The notes beneath the pieces are model-generated. The model searched no databases. It had not been told where the DNA came from and saw nothing but the letters and a program-made list of their open reading frames with translations. 8,928 bases of DNA from contig DAOUTY010000062.1 of assembly GCA_030668425.1 (NCBI GenBank), positions 1-8,928 on the forward strand, in the 5' to 3' direction. Numbering within the stretch: position 1 is the first letter of the stretch; every line of letters starts with the position of its first letter. This DNA is from Chloroflexota bacterium. GTDB lineage: Bacteria; Chloroflexota; Dehalococcoidia; SZUA-161. Of the stretch, positions 1 through 5,201 are shown in pieces. The position numbers and the translations under genes were made by a program.

Positions 1-371
1 ATGCCGGCTGCAAGCCCCTGCACGGCTCTAAACGCGATGAGCATCCATATGCTCTGCGAAAGACCGCATAGAATCGAAGCCACTGTGAAAGCAGCCAGGC
101 CGCAGAGGAAAATCCTCTTGTATCCAATCATGTCCCCCAGTCGGCCATACAGCAGGATGAGGCAGCTAATGGTCAGCAGGTAGACTGTCGGCACCCATTG
201 AGCTATCGAGATCTCGGTTTCGAAGAACCTGGTTATGTCGGGGAGGACGGTGTTGACTATGCTTCCGTCCAGAGGCCCCATGAAGCTACCCAGCATTACC
301 GCTGTTAGGATCAGCCACTTAGCTTCATGCCCTTTGGCTGTTGCTGATGGACCAGGGTTGGTCAAATGCAC
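1..371 (-). CDS. MFS transporter, DHA2-type drug exporter, N-terminal part (cut by window edge)
   Basis: This frame encodes about 123 residues and runs off the left edge without a stop. Seen: three hydrophobic segments, with the DHA2-type signature LDGSIVNTVLP at the end of helix 1 (about residues 34-44), the MFS loop 2-3 motif GRLGDMIGYKR after helix 2, and RAVQGLAAGM in the helix 4 region. These motifs mark proton-driven inner-membrane exporters of the 14-helix group; the substrate cannot be told. The start is uncertain. An in-frame TGA lies three codons before the GTG at 371; TTG at 365 is better placed behind a GAGG ribosome site, and the first ATG (296) would cut into helix 1. The gene has its own promoter (481-509), so it appears separate from the radical SAM gene upstream. 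Family sure, substrate unknown. Confidence 0.85.
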   Translation of the reverse strand, partial: MHLTNPGPSATAKGHEAKWLILTAVMLGSFMGPLDGSIVNTVLPDITRFFETEISIAQWVPTVYLLTISCLILLYGRLGDMIGYKRIFLCGLAAFTVASILCGLSQSIWMLIAFRAVQGLAAG

Positions 372-428
372 CTCAAGTCATGTTTGATTTGTCTTAGCTG
401 GTGGCTCCGATTGGTTCAGCGGAGATAT

Positions 429-445
429 CTTCTCCGCATGAGAAG
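429..445. repeat. small hairpin in the MFS leader
   Basis: CTTCTC (429-434) and GAGAAG (440-445) can form a 6-bp stem with a 5-nt loop, in the presumed 5' leader of the MFS transporter. A wider AAGTT/AACTT inverted pair lies close by. It could be an operator or an RNA element controlling export, but nothing here identifies a regulator. Confidence 0.3.
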
Positions 446-480
446 TTCTGATAGAGGTCAAACTTGATAAGGCCACCGAC

Positions 481-509
481 ATTGTAGCTTGGCACTGATG
501 GTTGGTCAA
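481..509 (-). promoter_or_regulatory. sigma70-type promoter for the MFS gene
   Basis: On the minus strand, TTGACC (504-509) and TACAAT (481-486) are separated by exactly 17 bp. Transcription would start near 474 and give a leader of about 100 nt before the MFS start. The -35 box lies inside a 13-bp sequence that recurs at the MFS start (356-368). The match to consensus is strong; activity is inferred. Confidence 0.65.
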
Positions 510-584
510 ATGTCCCTGTTGAACGAGGATTCGCCGTCAGTTGGGGTGAGTAGTGGGGGTTAAAATCGTTTGGGGGATATGCAC

Positions 585-1352
585 CTAAAGCTCTGGTCTT
601 CGCTTCAGGGTTTCGACCATACTTAGAGGGGTGGCAGAGGGCTTTTCCGCTTCGTACACTGTTACCACTCTCCCCAAGCCGCCGAACTCATCACGTATGG
701 CAGCGAGCACCTCAGGGGATAAGGGCTTTACAGCGCAGGGTCGCAGCGGGGTATTGATCTGCACCTCGTCAGGCGATAGTTCCCTGGCTATTCGTGCCAT
801 CTCCGGAGCGCAGTCCCTGTTCGCCTCAACAAACATCATTTGAAGCGCCAGCTTGCCGTTATACTCTGCCTTGAAGCGCCTGATGCCCTGCAGTACTTCA
901 TCAAAAGTATACCTGCAGAGGGGCCTATTGACTGCATGGAATCTCTGCTCGTCCGGGGCATCGAGTTTCGCTATCACTACGTCAGCGAGTGCAAGCTCCT
1001 GGCACACGGCTTTCCTGGGCATAAACGAGGAATTGGTAAGCACCGCCACCGGCAGCTTCAGAGTTGATTTGACCATCTCTATCGCCTTGCCTAGATTGCT
1101 GGCCAGGGTCGGCTCGCCTGTGCCGGAGAAAGTAGCATAATCGGCAGGCACATCCTTCACCTTTTCCAGTTCCTCCGCCAAATCAACCAGTGTTACGAAT
1201 TCCCTTCGCTCGACCAGAGGGCGGACGGTCTTCCCCAACTGGCAATAGATGCAGTTGAAGGAGCAGGTACTGCCTTCGGTGGATAACATATCAATGCCCA
1301 GCGAGCGACCCAACCGCCAGGATGAGACAGGGCCATAGATAATAGAGCTCAT
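585..1352 (-). CDS. radical SAM protein, COG0731-like
   Basis: A 255-residue protein with the radical SAM cluster motif C30-SFN-C34-IY-C37, which would hold a [4Fe-4S] cluster used to cleave S-adenosylmethionine. The SAM-contacting motif FSGTGEPT follows at about residues 94-101. The N-terminus YGPVSSWRLGRSLGID matches the usual YGPVPSRRLG opening of a bacterial/archaeal group filed with wyosine-synthase-like radical SAM proteins (COG0731), although S and W replace the usual P and R. No extra C-terminal cluster domain is visible. The substrate of bacterial members is not established, so a tRNA role should not be assumed. It starts 6 bp after the stop of the 91-aa gene, with a GGTGGGGAAG ribosome site inside that gene's end, so the two are probably cotranscribed. 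Family is clear, reaction unknown. Confidence 0.88.
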   Translation of the reverse strand: MSSIIYGPVSSWRLGRSLGIDMLSTEGSTCSFNCIYCQLGKTVRPLVERREFVTLVDLAEELEKVKDVPADYATFSGTGEPTLASNLGKAIEMVKSTLKLPVAVLTNSSFMPRKAVCQELALADVVIAKLDAPDEQRFHAVNRPLCRYTFDEVLQGIRRFKAEYNGKLALQMMFVEANRDCAPEMARIARELSPDEVQINTPLRPCAVKPLSPEVLAAIRDEFGGLGRVVTVYEAEKPSATPLSMVETLKRRPEL

Positions 1353-1358
1353 CGCGAA

Positions 1359-1634
1359 CTACTTCCCCACCTTCATTTCGCACCTGGGTTTTCCGTCCTC
1401 CAGGTACAATATGAACCTGACAGTTTTCCCTTCTATCAGGTGCTTTTCACTTCTCCTTCTCAGTTCCTTGAAATCCATCGATTCCAAAAATGCCCTGAGG
1501 AGTTCTATCTTCTCTTCGAGTTCCTCATCCCCCTCTCCCCTCTGCATGTACTGATTGGCGGCCTTCGAGAATTCATGCCTCGCTGTGGTTTCTATACAGT
1601 GGGCGAGGGTTGGAGTGAGCTCGATACTTACCAT
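1359..1634 (-). CDS. conserved-looking small protein of unknown function (91 aa)
   Basis: I do not recognise a family. The frame is open from ATG at 1658 (99 aa), but ATG at 1634 is preferred: it has a CGAGG site 7 nt upstream and leaves a leader of about 33 nt from the promoter at 1674-1701, while the 1658 start has almost no leader or ribosome site. The 91-aa product is acidic/basic mixed and mostly helical in appearance (roughly residues 15-66, rich in E, K, L and R), then ends in a short beta-like segment, TVRFILYLEDGKPRCEMKV. Two cysteines (13 and 86 from the chosen start) are too far apart for a simple zinc motif. It sits 6 bp before the radical SAM gene, so it could be its partner or substrate carrier; that is inference from position only. 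Confidence 0.7.
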   Translation of the reverse strand: MVSIELTPTLAHCIETTARHEFSKAANQYMQRGEGDEELEEKIELLRAFLESMDFKELRRRSEKHLIEGKTVRFILYLEDGKPRCEMKVGK

Positions 1635-1673
1635 AACATTGCCTCGGGTTAGACGCATCCTATCTTAAAACGC

Positions 1674-1701
1674 ATTATAACAGGGGACGCTGAATAGTTA
1701 A
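1674..1701 (-). promoter_or_regulatory. sigma70-type promoter for the 91-aa gene and radical SAM gene
   Basis: A perfect TATAAT (-10, 1674-1679) follows TTAACT (-35, 1696-1701; 4 of 6 consensus bases) with a 16-bp spacer on the minus strand. The start of transcription would be near 1667. This supports the two-gene unit being separate from the long run to its right. Confidence 0.6.
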
Positions 1702-1748
1702 TGTTGTCTTTAAAAAGAAAATACCTGACATTCTTTTAACTGCCTGGA

Positions 1749-1788
1749 CTCCTGCTACCTGCTTTCGCAGGCACAAGCTTCGCAGGAG
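1749..1788. repeat. nested palindrome (intergenic)
   Basis: CTCCTGC (1749-1755) is complementary to GCAGGAG (1782-1788), and inside it CCTG/CAGG can form a smaller hairpin around CTTTCG. It forms the left part of a repeat-rich spacer between the two transcription units and has no T-run typical of a terminator. Confidence 0.4.
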
Positions 1789-1800
1789 AGACATGATTCT

Positions 1801-1848
1801 GTCATTCCCGCGACTGGTTCTCCCTCTCTCTAACTACCTCCCGGGAGG
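1801..1848. repeat. fragment of a GTCATTCCCGCGA-type intergenic repeat plus CCTCCCGGGAGG palindrome
   Basis: GTCATTCCCGCGA (1801-1813) is the opening of a short palindromic repeat that, from memory, is common between genes in many environmental bacterial genomes; the complementary half is missing, so this looks like a worn copy. A perfect 12-bp palindrome, CCTCCCGGGAGG, follows at 1837-1848. No coding sequence is supported here. Confidence 0.4.
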
Positions 1849-1877
1849 GAGGATTGTGGATACCTCTCCCTTGATGG

Positions 1878-1927
1878 GACAGGCTTGTCGAACCATGAAC
1901 GGCCCTTCGACAGGCTCAGGGCGAACG
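1878..1927. repeat. REP-like palindromic element (TTCGACAGGCTCAGGGCGAACG type)
   Basis: The core TTCGACAGGCTCAGGGCG (1906-1923) belongs to a palindromic intergenic sequence that I recall from many Chloroflexota and other anaerobe genomes. Here a second arm, GGCTTGTCGAA (1882-1892), can pair with TTCGACAGGCT (1906-1916), giving an 11-bp stem including two G-U pairs and a 13-nt loop. GACAGGCT also appears directly repeated (1878-1885 and 1909-1916). The folding is seen directly; the phylogenetic spread is recollection. Confidence 0.55.
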
Positions 1928-1938
1928 TATATCCAGGC

Positions 1939-1965
1939 GGTGGGTTTCACTGCGCTACACCCACC
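1939..1965. repeat. stem-loop GGTGGGT/ACCCACC just past the scaffold gene
   Basis: GGTGGGT (1939-1945) and ACCCACC (1959-1965) form a 7-bp, GC-rich stem with a 13-nt loop, 14 nt beyond the stop of the IscU-type gene. It resembles another widespread repeat class (GGTGGGTTTCGC... CCCACC). On the minus strand no T-run follows, so it would work as a 3'-end RNA-stabilising hairpin or a Rho-type end rather than an intrinsic terminator; on the plus strand it is followed by CTTTTATTT. Confidence 0.45.
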
Positions 1966-1979
1966 TAACGGCTTTTATT

Positions 1980-2432
1980 TCATTCTTGCTTTCGGTAATC
2001 TCGTTTCCACGGCTCGTTTTTATAGGCCAGATAGTCCTTGATTGCCGCGTTGAGGGTGTTTGCTGCCAGTAAAGCGCAGTGAACGCTGTCCTCAGGCAGT
2101 CCTCCTAAAGCGTCCAGCACGTCTTGCTGCCTGATCTTTGAAGCTTGGATTACGCTCTTCCCCTTAGCCATCTCGGTGACCATGCTTCCCGCGGCGATAC
2201 TGGTTCCACAGCCATCGGTCCAGAAGGTGATTTCCTTGATTGTGTTGTCCTTAACCTTTAGCCAGATGTCCATGGTGTCCCCACAGGGGCCGGTTACGAT
2301 CGCCGACCCATCGGCGTTTGGAATCCTTCCCACGTTTCTGGGGTTTTGAGCATGGTCAATGACTGTTTCGGTGTAGTCAGCCCAGAGCTCTCTTTGTATC
2401 TCTTCCAAGGCCTTATCTAACTCCGAAGACAT
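1980..2432 (-). CDS. iscU: IscU/NifU-type iron-sulfur cluster scaffold protein
   Basis: A 150-residue single-domain scaffold on which [2Fe-2S]/[4Fe-4S] clusters are built in the cytoplasm before transfer to target proteins. The three cluster ligands are present in their standard settings: C50 in GPCGDTM (with D52 next to it), C75 in DGCGTSIA, and C119 in HCALLAANTL. The opening DYTETVIDHAQNPRNVG is typical of the family. There is no NifU C-terminal thioredoxin-like domain and no central [2Fe-2S] ferredoxin domain, so it is the short IscU-like form. ATG at 2432 follows an AAGGGGGGA site. It is the last gene of the long run, 31 bp after the flavoprotein gene. No IscS/NifS partner is in this window, so the sulfur source must be elsewhere or different. 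Identification is firm; the iscU name is by domain only. Confidence 0.93.
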   Translation of the reverse strand: MSSELDKALEEIQRELWADYTETVIDHAQNPRNVGRIPNADGSAIVTGPCGDTMDIWLKVKDNTIKEITFWTDGCGTSIAAGSMVTEMAKGKSVIQASKIRQQDVLDALGGLPEDSVHCALLAANTLNAAIKDYLAYKNEPWKRDYRKQE

Positions 2433-2463
2433 TAAATCCCCCCTTGAGAATCATAACTTGTTT

Positions 2464-3801
2464 CTATCTAATATTATCAAGCGTTAGTCTTAATTCATCA
2501 AGTGCCATTACTATAGGCTCGTAAGCTGTGCCGACGGTCGGATGGTAGCAAGTATCGATTAGAGCCAATCTCTCAACTGGTATCTTCTCGGCGATGGCAA
2601 CAGCCAGCCTGTCGATCTTCCCGGCCACCAGTTCCTCCGAAGTGAGCTGTGCCCCTACCAGGGTTCGGGTTTTGCGGTCGGCGATGAGCTTGATATGGAT
2701 GGTCTTGCCCCCAAATGCACGGCGGCGAGTGGCGGTGGTCATTATGTTGGAGACTACATCCAGGTTCTTCTCTCGGGCATAGCTCTCTGTGAACCCCGCG
2801 GTTCCCACCTGATAGCCAAAAGTCTCCATAACGAAAGGCATCGTAGTCCCTTCGTATGGTAGTACATTGCCCAGGACTATATTGGTGGCAGCCAGTCTCC
2901 CACCCTTGGCAGCGCTGGTTGCCGTCTGGTAGAGCCTTTTTAAGCCCAAAATTGCATCCCAGTTCTCGATACAATCGCCGATGGCGTAGATATCCGGGTC
3001 GCTGGTTTGGAGGTATTCGTTGACAACGATTCCTCCTGTTACTCCGATCTTGAGGCCTGCCTTTTGGGCTAGCTCCGTATTGGGACGGGAGCCGGTGGCG
3101 AAGAAGACAAAGTCTACCTCCAGTTCCCTGTCGGAGAGAGAAAGCGCCTTTTTGCCGTTTTGACTCGCGATGCTGTCTATCTTTGCTGAAAGGATCAGGT
3201 CAATTCCATTGTCCTGTACCCTTGCCTCGATCCTTTCAGCCATATCCTTGTCCAGGTAGGCTCGCAGAAGGCTATCGGAACGGCCAAGCAGGTATACCCG
3301 CTCGTAATTCTTCGCCTTGAGGATAGCGGCTATCTCCAGGGCAATTTGTCCGGTGCCTATTATAGCTGCTGTTGAGTACTTGGATATGGCTTCCTCGAAG
3401 ACCCTGGCGGTTTTCAAGTTAGTGGTTAAGACGAATTCATTCTCGCCATCTATTCCTGGTATGGGAGGTATAGTAGGGATGGCCCCTAAATCTAAGATCA
3501 ATTTGTCGTAGTTGAAGCTTTCCTCTCCTGCTGTCAGGCGTCTTTCTGTCCTAATGATACCGATGACCTCGGTGTTAAAGTGGACGTTTATGTTTCTCTC
3601 GCCATAGAACTTCTGCTTGAATACAAAAGTATCGCCCCAGGAAGGCAAATCTCCTTTGAGGACGAAGGGGATTTCACAGGGCTGGTTTCCTATCTCAGCC
3701 CTATCGGTGAATATGTCGATCTGGACATCCTTGTCCAGACGACGAATCACGTTAGCGGCATTGCTAGCGCCCCCACCTCCGCCGACTATGCAGACCCTCA
3801 T
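2464..3801 (-). CDS. FAD-dependent pyridine nucleotide-disulfide oxidoreductase, CoA-disulfide/persulfide reductase-like
   Basis: A 445-residue flavoprotein of the single-cysteine disulfide reductase class. Seen: N-terminal FAD-binding VGGGGGAS (6-13), a redox cysteine C42 in NQPCEIPFVLKG where CoA-disulfide reductases and NADH oxidases/persulfide reductases carry their one active cysteine, a second nucleotide-binding motif IIGTGQIALEIA (147-158; for NAD(P)H), FATGSRPN (234-241), FAD motif YAIGDC (272-277), and a C-terminal dimerisation domain ending with YHPTVGTAYEP (419-429). The usual ATGA segment reads DLGA (104-107), a mild departure. No rhodanese domain is fused. Known relatives use NAD(P)H to reduce CoA disulfide, CoA persulfide, polysulfide or oxygen; which one applies here cannot be read. 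Placed between the Mrp and IscU genes (29 and 31 bp gaps), it may supply reduced sulfur or electrons for cluster assembly; this is inference. Confidence 0.85.
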   Translation of the reverse strand: MRVCIVGGGGGASNAANVIRRLDKDVQIDIFTDRAEIGNQPCEIPFVLKGDLPSWGDTFVFKQKFYGERNINVHFNTEVIGIIRTERRLTAGEESFNYDKLILDLGAIPTIPPIPGIDGENEFVLTTNLKTARVFEEAISKYSTAAIIGTGQIALEIAAILKAKNYERVYLLGRSDSLLRAYLDKDMAERIEARVQDNGIDLILSAKIDSIASQNGKKALSLSDRELEVDFVFFATGSRPNTELAQKAGLKIGVTGGIVVNEYLQTSDPDIYAIGDCIENWDAILGLKRLYQTATSAAKGGRLAATNIVLGNVLPYEGTTMPFVMETFGYQVGTAGFTESYAREKNLDVVSNIMTTATRRRAFGGKTIHIKLIADRKTRTLVGAQLTSEELVAGKIDRLAVAIAEKIPVERLALIDTCYHPTVGTAYEPIVMALDELRLTLDNIR

Positions 3802-3830
3802 TCTCCATCTCCGCTTCGCTTGTCTCCGTA

Positions 3831-4820
3831 CTACATGGCCTTCAGGAAGGCATCGGCGAAACTGTTGAGCTCCTCAGAGTCGTAGCGCTCTATGTTGCCA
3901 TCGTCACAGAGCTTTGCGATCTCCGGGTCGACGGGAAATTGCCCCAGCAAAGGAGCCCCTGCGTCAATTGCCATCTTCTGCGCCTTGCTGCTGCCGAAGA
4001 GCTCTATGCGCTTGCCGCTGTCAGGCAGGATAAAGTAGCTCATATTCTCTACCACACCCTTTATGGGAATGTTCATTTTCTGAGCCATCTGCACAGCCTT
4101 CCTGACTACCATAGCGGCCAATTCCTGTGGCGTGAAGGTGATTATTATGCCCGATAGGGGGAGTGTCTGCATCACGGTCAGGGGAGCATCGGCCGTTCCC
4201 GGCGGCAGGTCCACCAGGAGATAGTCGAGCTTGCCCCACAGCACGTCCTCCCAGAACTGTGTAATAACCTTGCCGATGAGAGGGCCACGCCAGATAACGG
4301 CATCGTCTTCATGAGGCAGGAGGAGGTTGATGGACATTATCTCGATCCCTACCTTAGATAGCGCTGGCATGATTCCCGTCTCACTGCCAGCAGGGCGGCC
4401 GACTATGCCGAACATCCTGGGTATGCTGGGGCCTGTGATGTCGGCATCGAGGATGCCCACTTCATACCCACGGCGTGCCAACGAAAGCGCAGTAAGGCTG
4501 GTCATCAGTGACTTGCCTACGCCGCCCTTGCCGCTCATAATGGCGACTACATTGCGGATATCGTTGAGCTCTTTGGTGCTTGCCTCCACGAAGTTTATCT
4601 CTGCTTCCTTTATCCCGTCGAGCCCGGTTATGACCTCGGCCACCTTGGCTTTGAGCCAGTCCTGGGTCTGAGGGTTCAAGGCTGCCGAGGCGAGGGTGAC
4701 GGTTGCCTTTTCATCGGAAAGCACGATGTCGCGAACCAGATTGAGCTTCACCAGGCTGCGCATCGCGCCGGGGACAAGTACCTCGTCGAGGCTTTCCCTT
4801 ATCTGCTCTTCAGTTGCCAC
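3831..4820 (-). CDS. mrp: Mrp/NBP35-type P-loop ATPase, iron-sulfur cluster carrier family, lacking the CxxC
   Basis: A 329-residue cytoplasmic protein of usual length. Residues 1 to about 80 form a DUF59/MIP18-like domain; residues 90-329 form the ParA/MinD-like ATPase with the deviant Walker A motif SGKGGVGKS (96-104), DADITGPSIPRMFG (125-138) and DLPPGTADAPLT (204-215). Family members bind a [4Fe-4S] cluster across a dimer and pass it to apo-proteins. The bridging cluster is held by a CxxC that normally follows ENMSYF; here the sequence is ENMSYF-ILPDSGKRIELFG, with L265 and S268 in the two places, and the codons (CTG, AGC) read clearly. The only cysteine in the protein is C305. The start is GTG behind GGAGGG, 6 nt away. 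Cluster carriage in the standard way is therefore doubtful; ATP-dependent partner binding may remain. Confidence 0.92.
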   Translation of the reverse strand: MATEEQIRESLDEVLVPGAMRSLVKLNLVRDIVLSDEKATVTLASAALNPQTQDWLKAKVAEVITGLDGIKEAEINFVEASTKELNDIRNVVAIMSGKGGVGKSLMTSLTALSLARRGYEVGILDADITGPSIPRMFGIVGRPAGSETGIMPALSKVGIEIMSINLLLPHEDDAVIWRGPLIGKVITQFWEDVLWGKLDYLLVDLPPGTADAPLTVMQTLPLSGIIITFTPQELAAMVVRKAVQMAQKMNIPIKGVVENMSYFILPDSGKRIELFGSSKAQKMAIDAGAPLLGQFPVDPEIAKLCDDGNIERYDSEELNSFADAFLKAM

Positions 4821-4864
4821 GGCCTTCCCTCCAAAAGAAAGTTGTTTGGGATAAGTCTCCCGGA

Positions 4865-4935
4865 CAGCAGTCTCACTGCTGATAAATACCCACCGCTAAA
4901 TATCCAGCGACTATTTTAGGCTCGCGGTGGATATT
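4865..4935 (-). promoter_or_regulatory. alternative hairpins in the leader between the zinc-ribbon gene and mrp
   Basis: Two mutually exclusive stems share 4924-4930. Stem A pairs CCACCGC (4890-4896) with GCGGTGG (4924-4930), 7 bp. Stem B pairs AATATCCA and GCG (4899-4909) with CGC and TGGATATT (4923-4935), 11 bp with a two-base bulge. A third small hairpin, CAGCAG/CTGCTG (4865-4881), lies nearer the mrp ribosome site. In the minus-strand RNA stem B would form first. No T-run follows, so control of translation, RNA processing or stability is more likely than intrinsic attenuation. Pairing is seen; function is inferred. Confidence 0.4.
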
Positions 4936-4940
4936 ATGCC

Positions 4941-5171
4941 TTATGTTCTCACCATCTTGGTGCCGCACTGGGGGCAGTTCATGTTGTAGCAGGGAGTTCC
5001 CGCTTGATGTGGGGCACTCGCCCCGCAACTGGGGCAGACACAGTTCCCGCTGGGTCCTGCGCCGGGCCGTGTTCCGCCCATTCGCCCTTGCCCTTGCCCT
5101 CGTCCACCCATGCCCCTGCCAGATCCGGGGCCGCCACCCCCTGGTGGGCCTGTTCCATCTCCTCTAGGCAT
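4941..5171 (-). CDS. small Gly-rich zinc-ribbon protein with DUF5320-like N-terminus
   Basis: A 76-residue protein. Residues 1-40 are Gly/Arg/Met-rich and open with MPRGDGTGPPGGGGPGSGRG, the pattern that begins many DUF5320 proteins (MPGGDGTGP...GPGTGRG). Residues 44-76 form a cysteine-rich ribbon: C44-V-C46-PS-C49-G, H55, C61, C66-PQ-C69-G, and a basic end, KMVRT. Six cysteines and one histidine could bind zinc or, less likely, an iron-sulfur cluster. The start is well fixed by GGAGGTG 5 nt upstream of the ATG. It lies 30 bp after the NifX-like gene and 120 bp before mrp, in the same direction. The function is unknown; a role as a metal-binding helper of the neighbouring cluster proteins is inferred from the company it keeps. 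Confidence 0.85.
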   Translation of the reverse strand: MPRGDGTGPPGGGGPGSGRGMGGRGQGQGRMGGTRPGAGPSGNCVCPSCGASAPHQAGTPCYNMNCPQCGTKMVRT

Positions 5172-5201
5172 GATAACACCTCCAGCGAATAAATGACTTT
5201 C

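Noticed and set aside
585..1352. Calling the radical SAM protein a wyosine (tRNA) synthase
   Set aside because: That activity is established for archaeal/eukaryotic TYW1 proteins, which are longer; this short bacterial form shares only the general COG.
1793..2041. 82-aa plus-strand open frame
   Set aside because: It is read through the palindromic intergenic repeats and the end of the IscU-type gene, so its residues are a by-product of repeat sequence.
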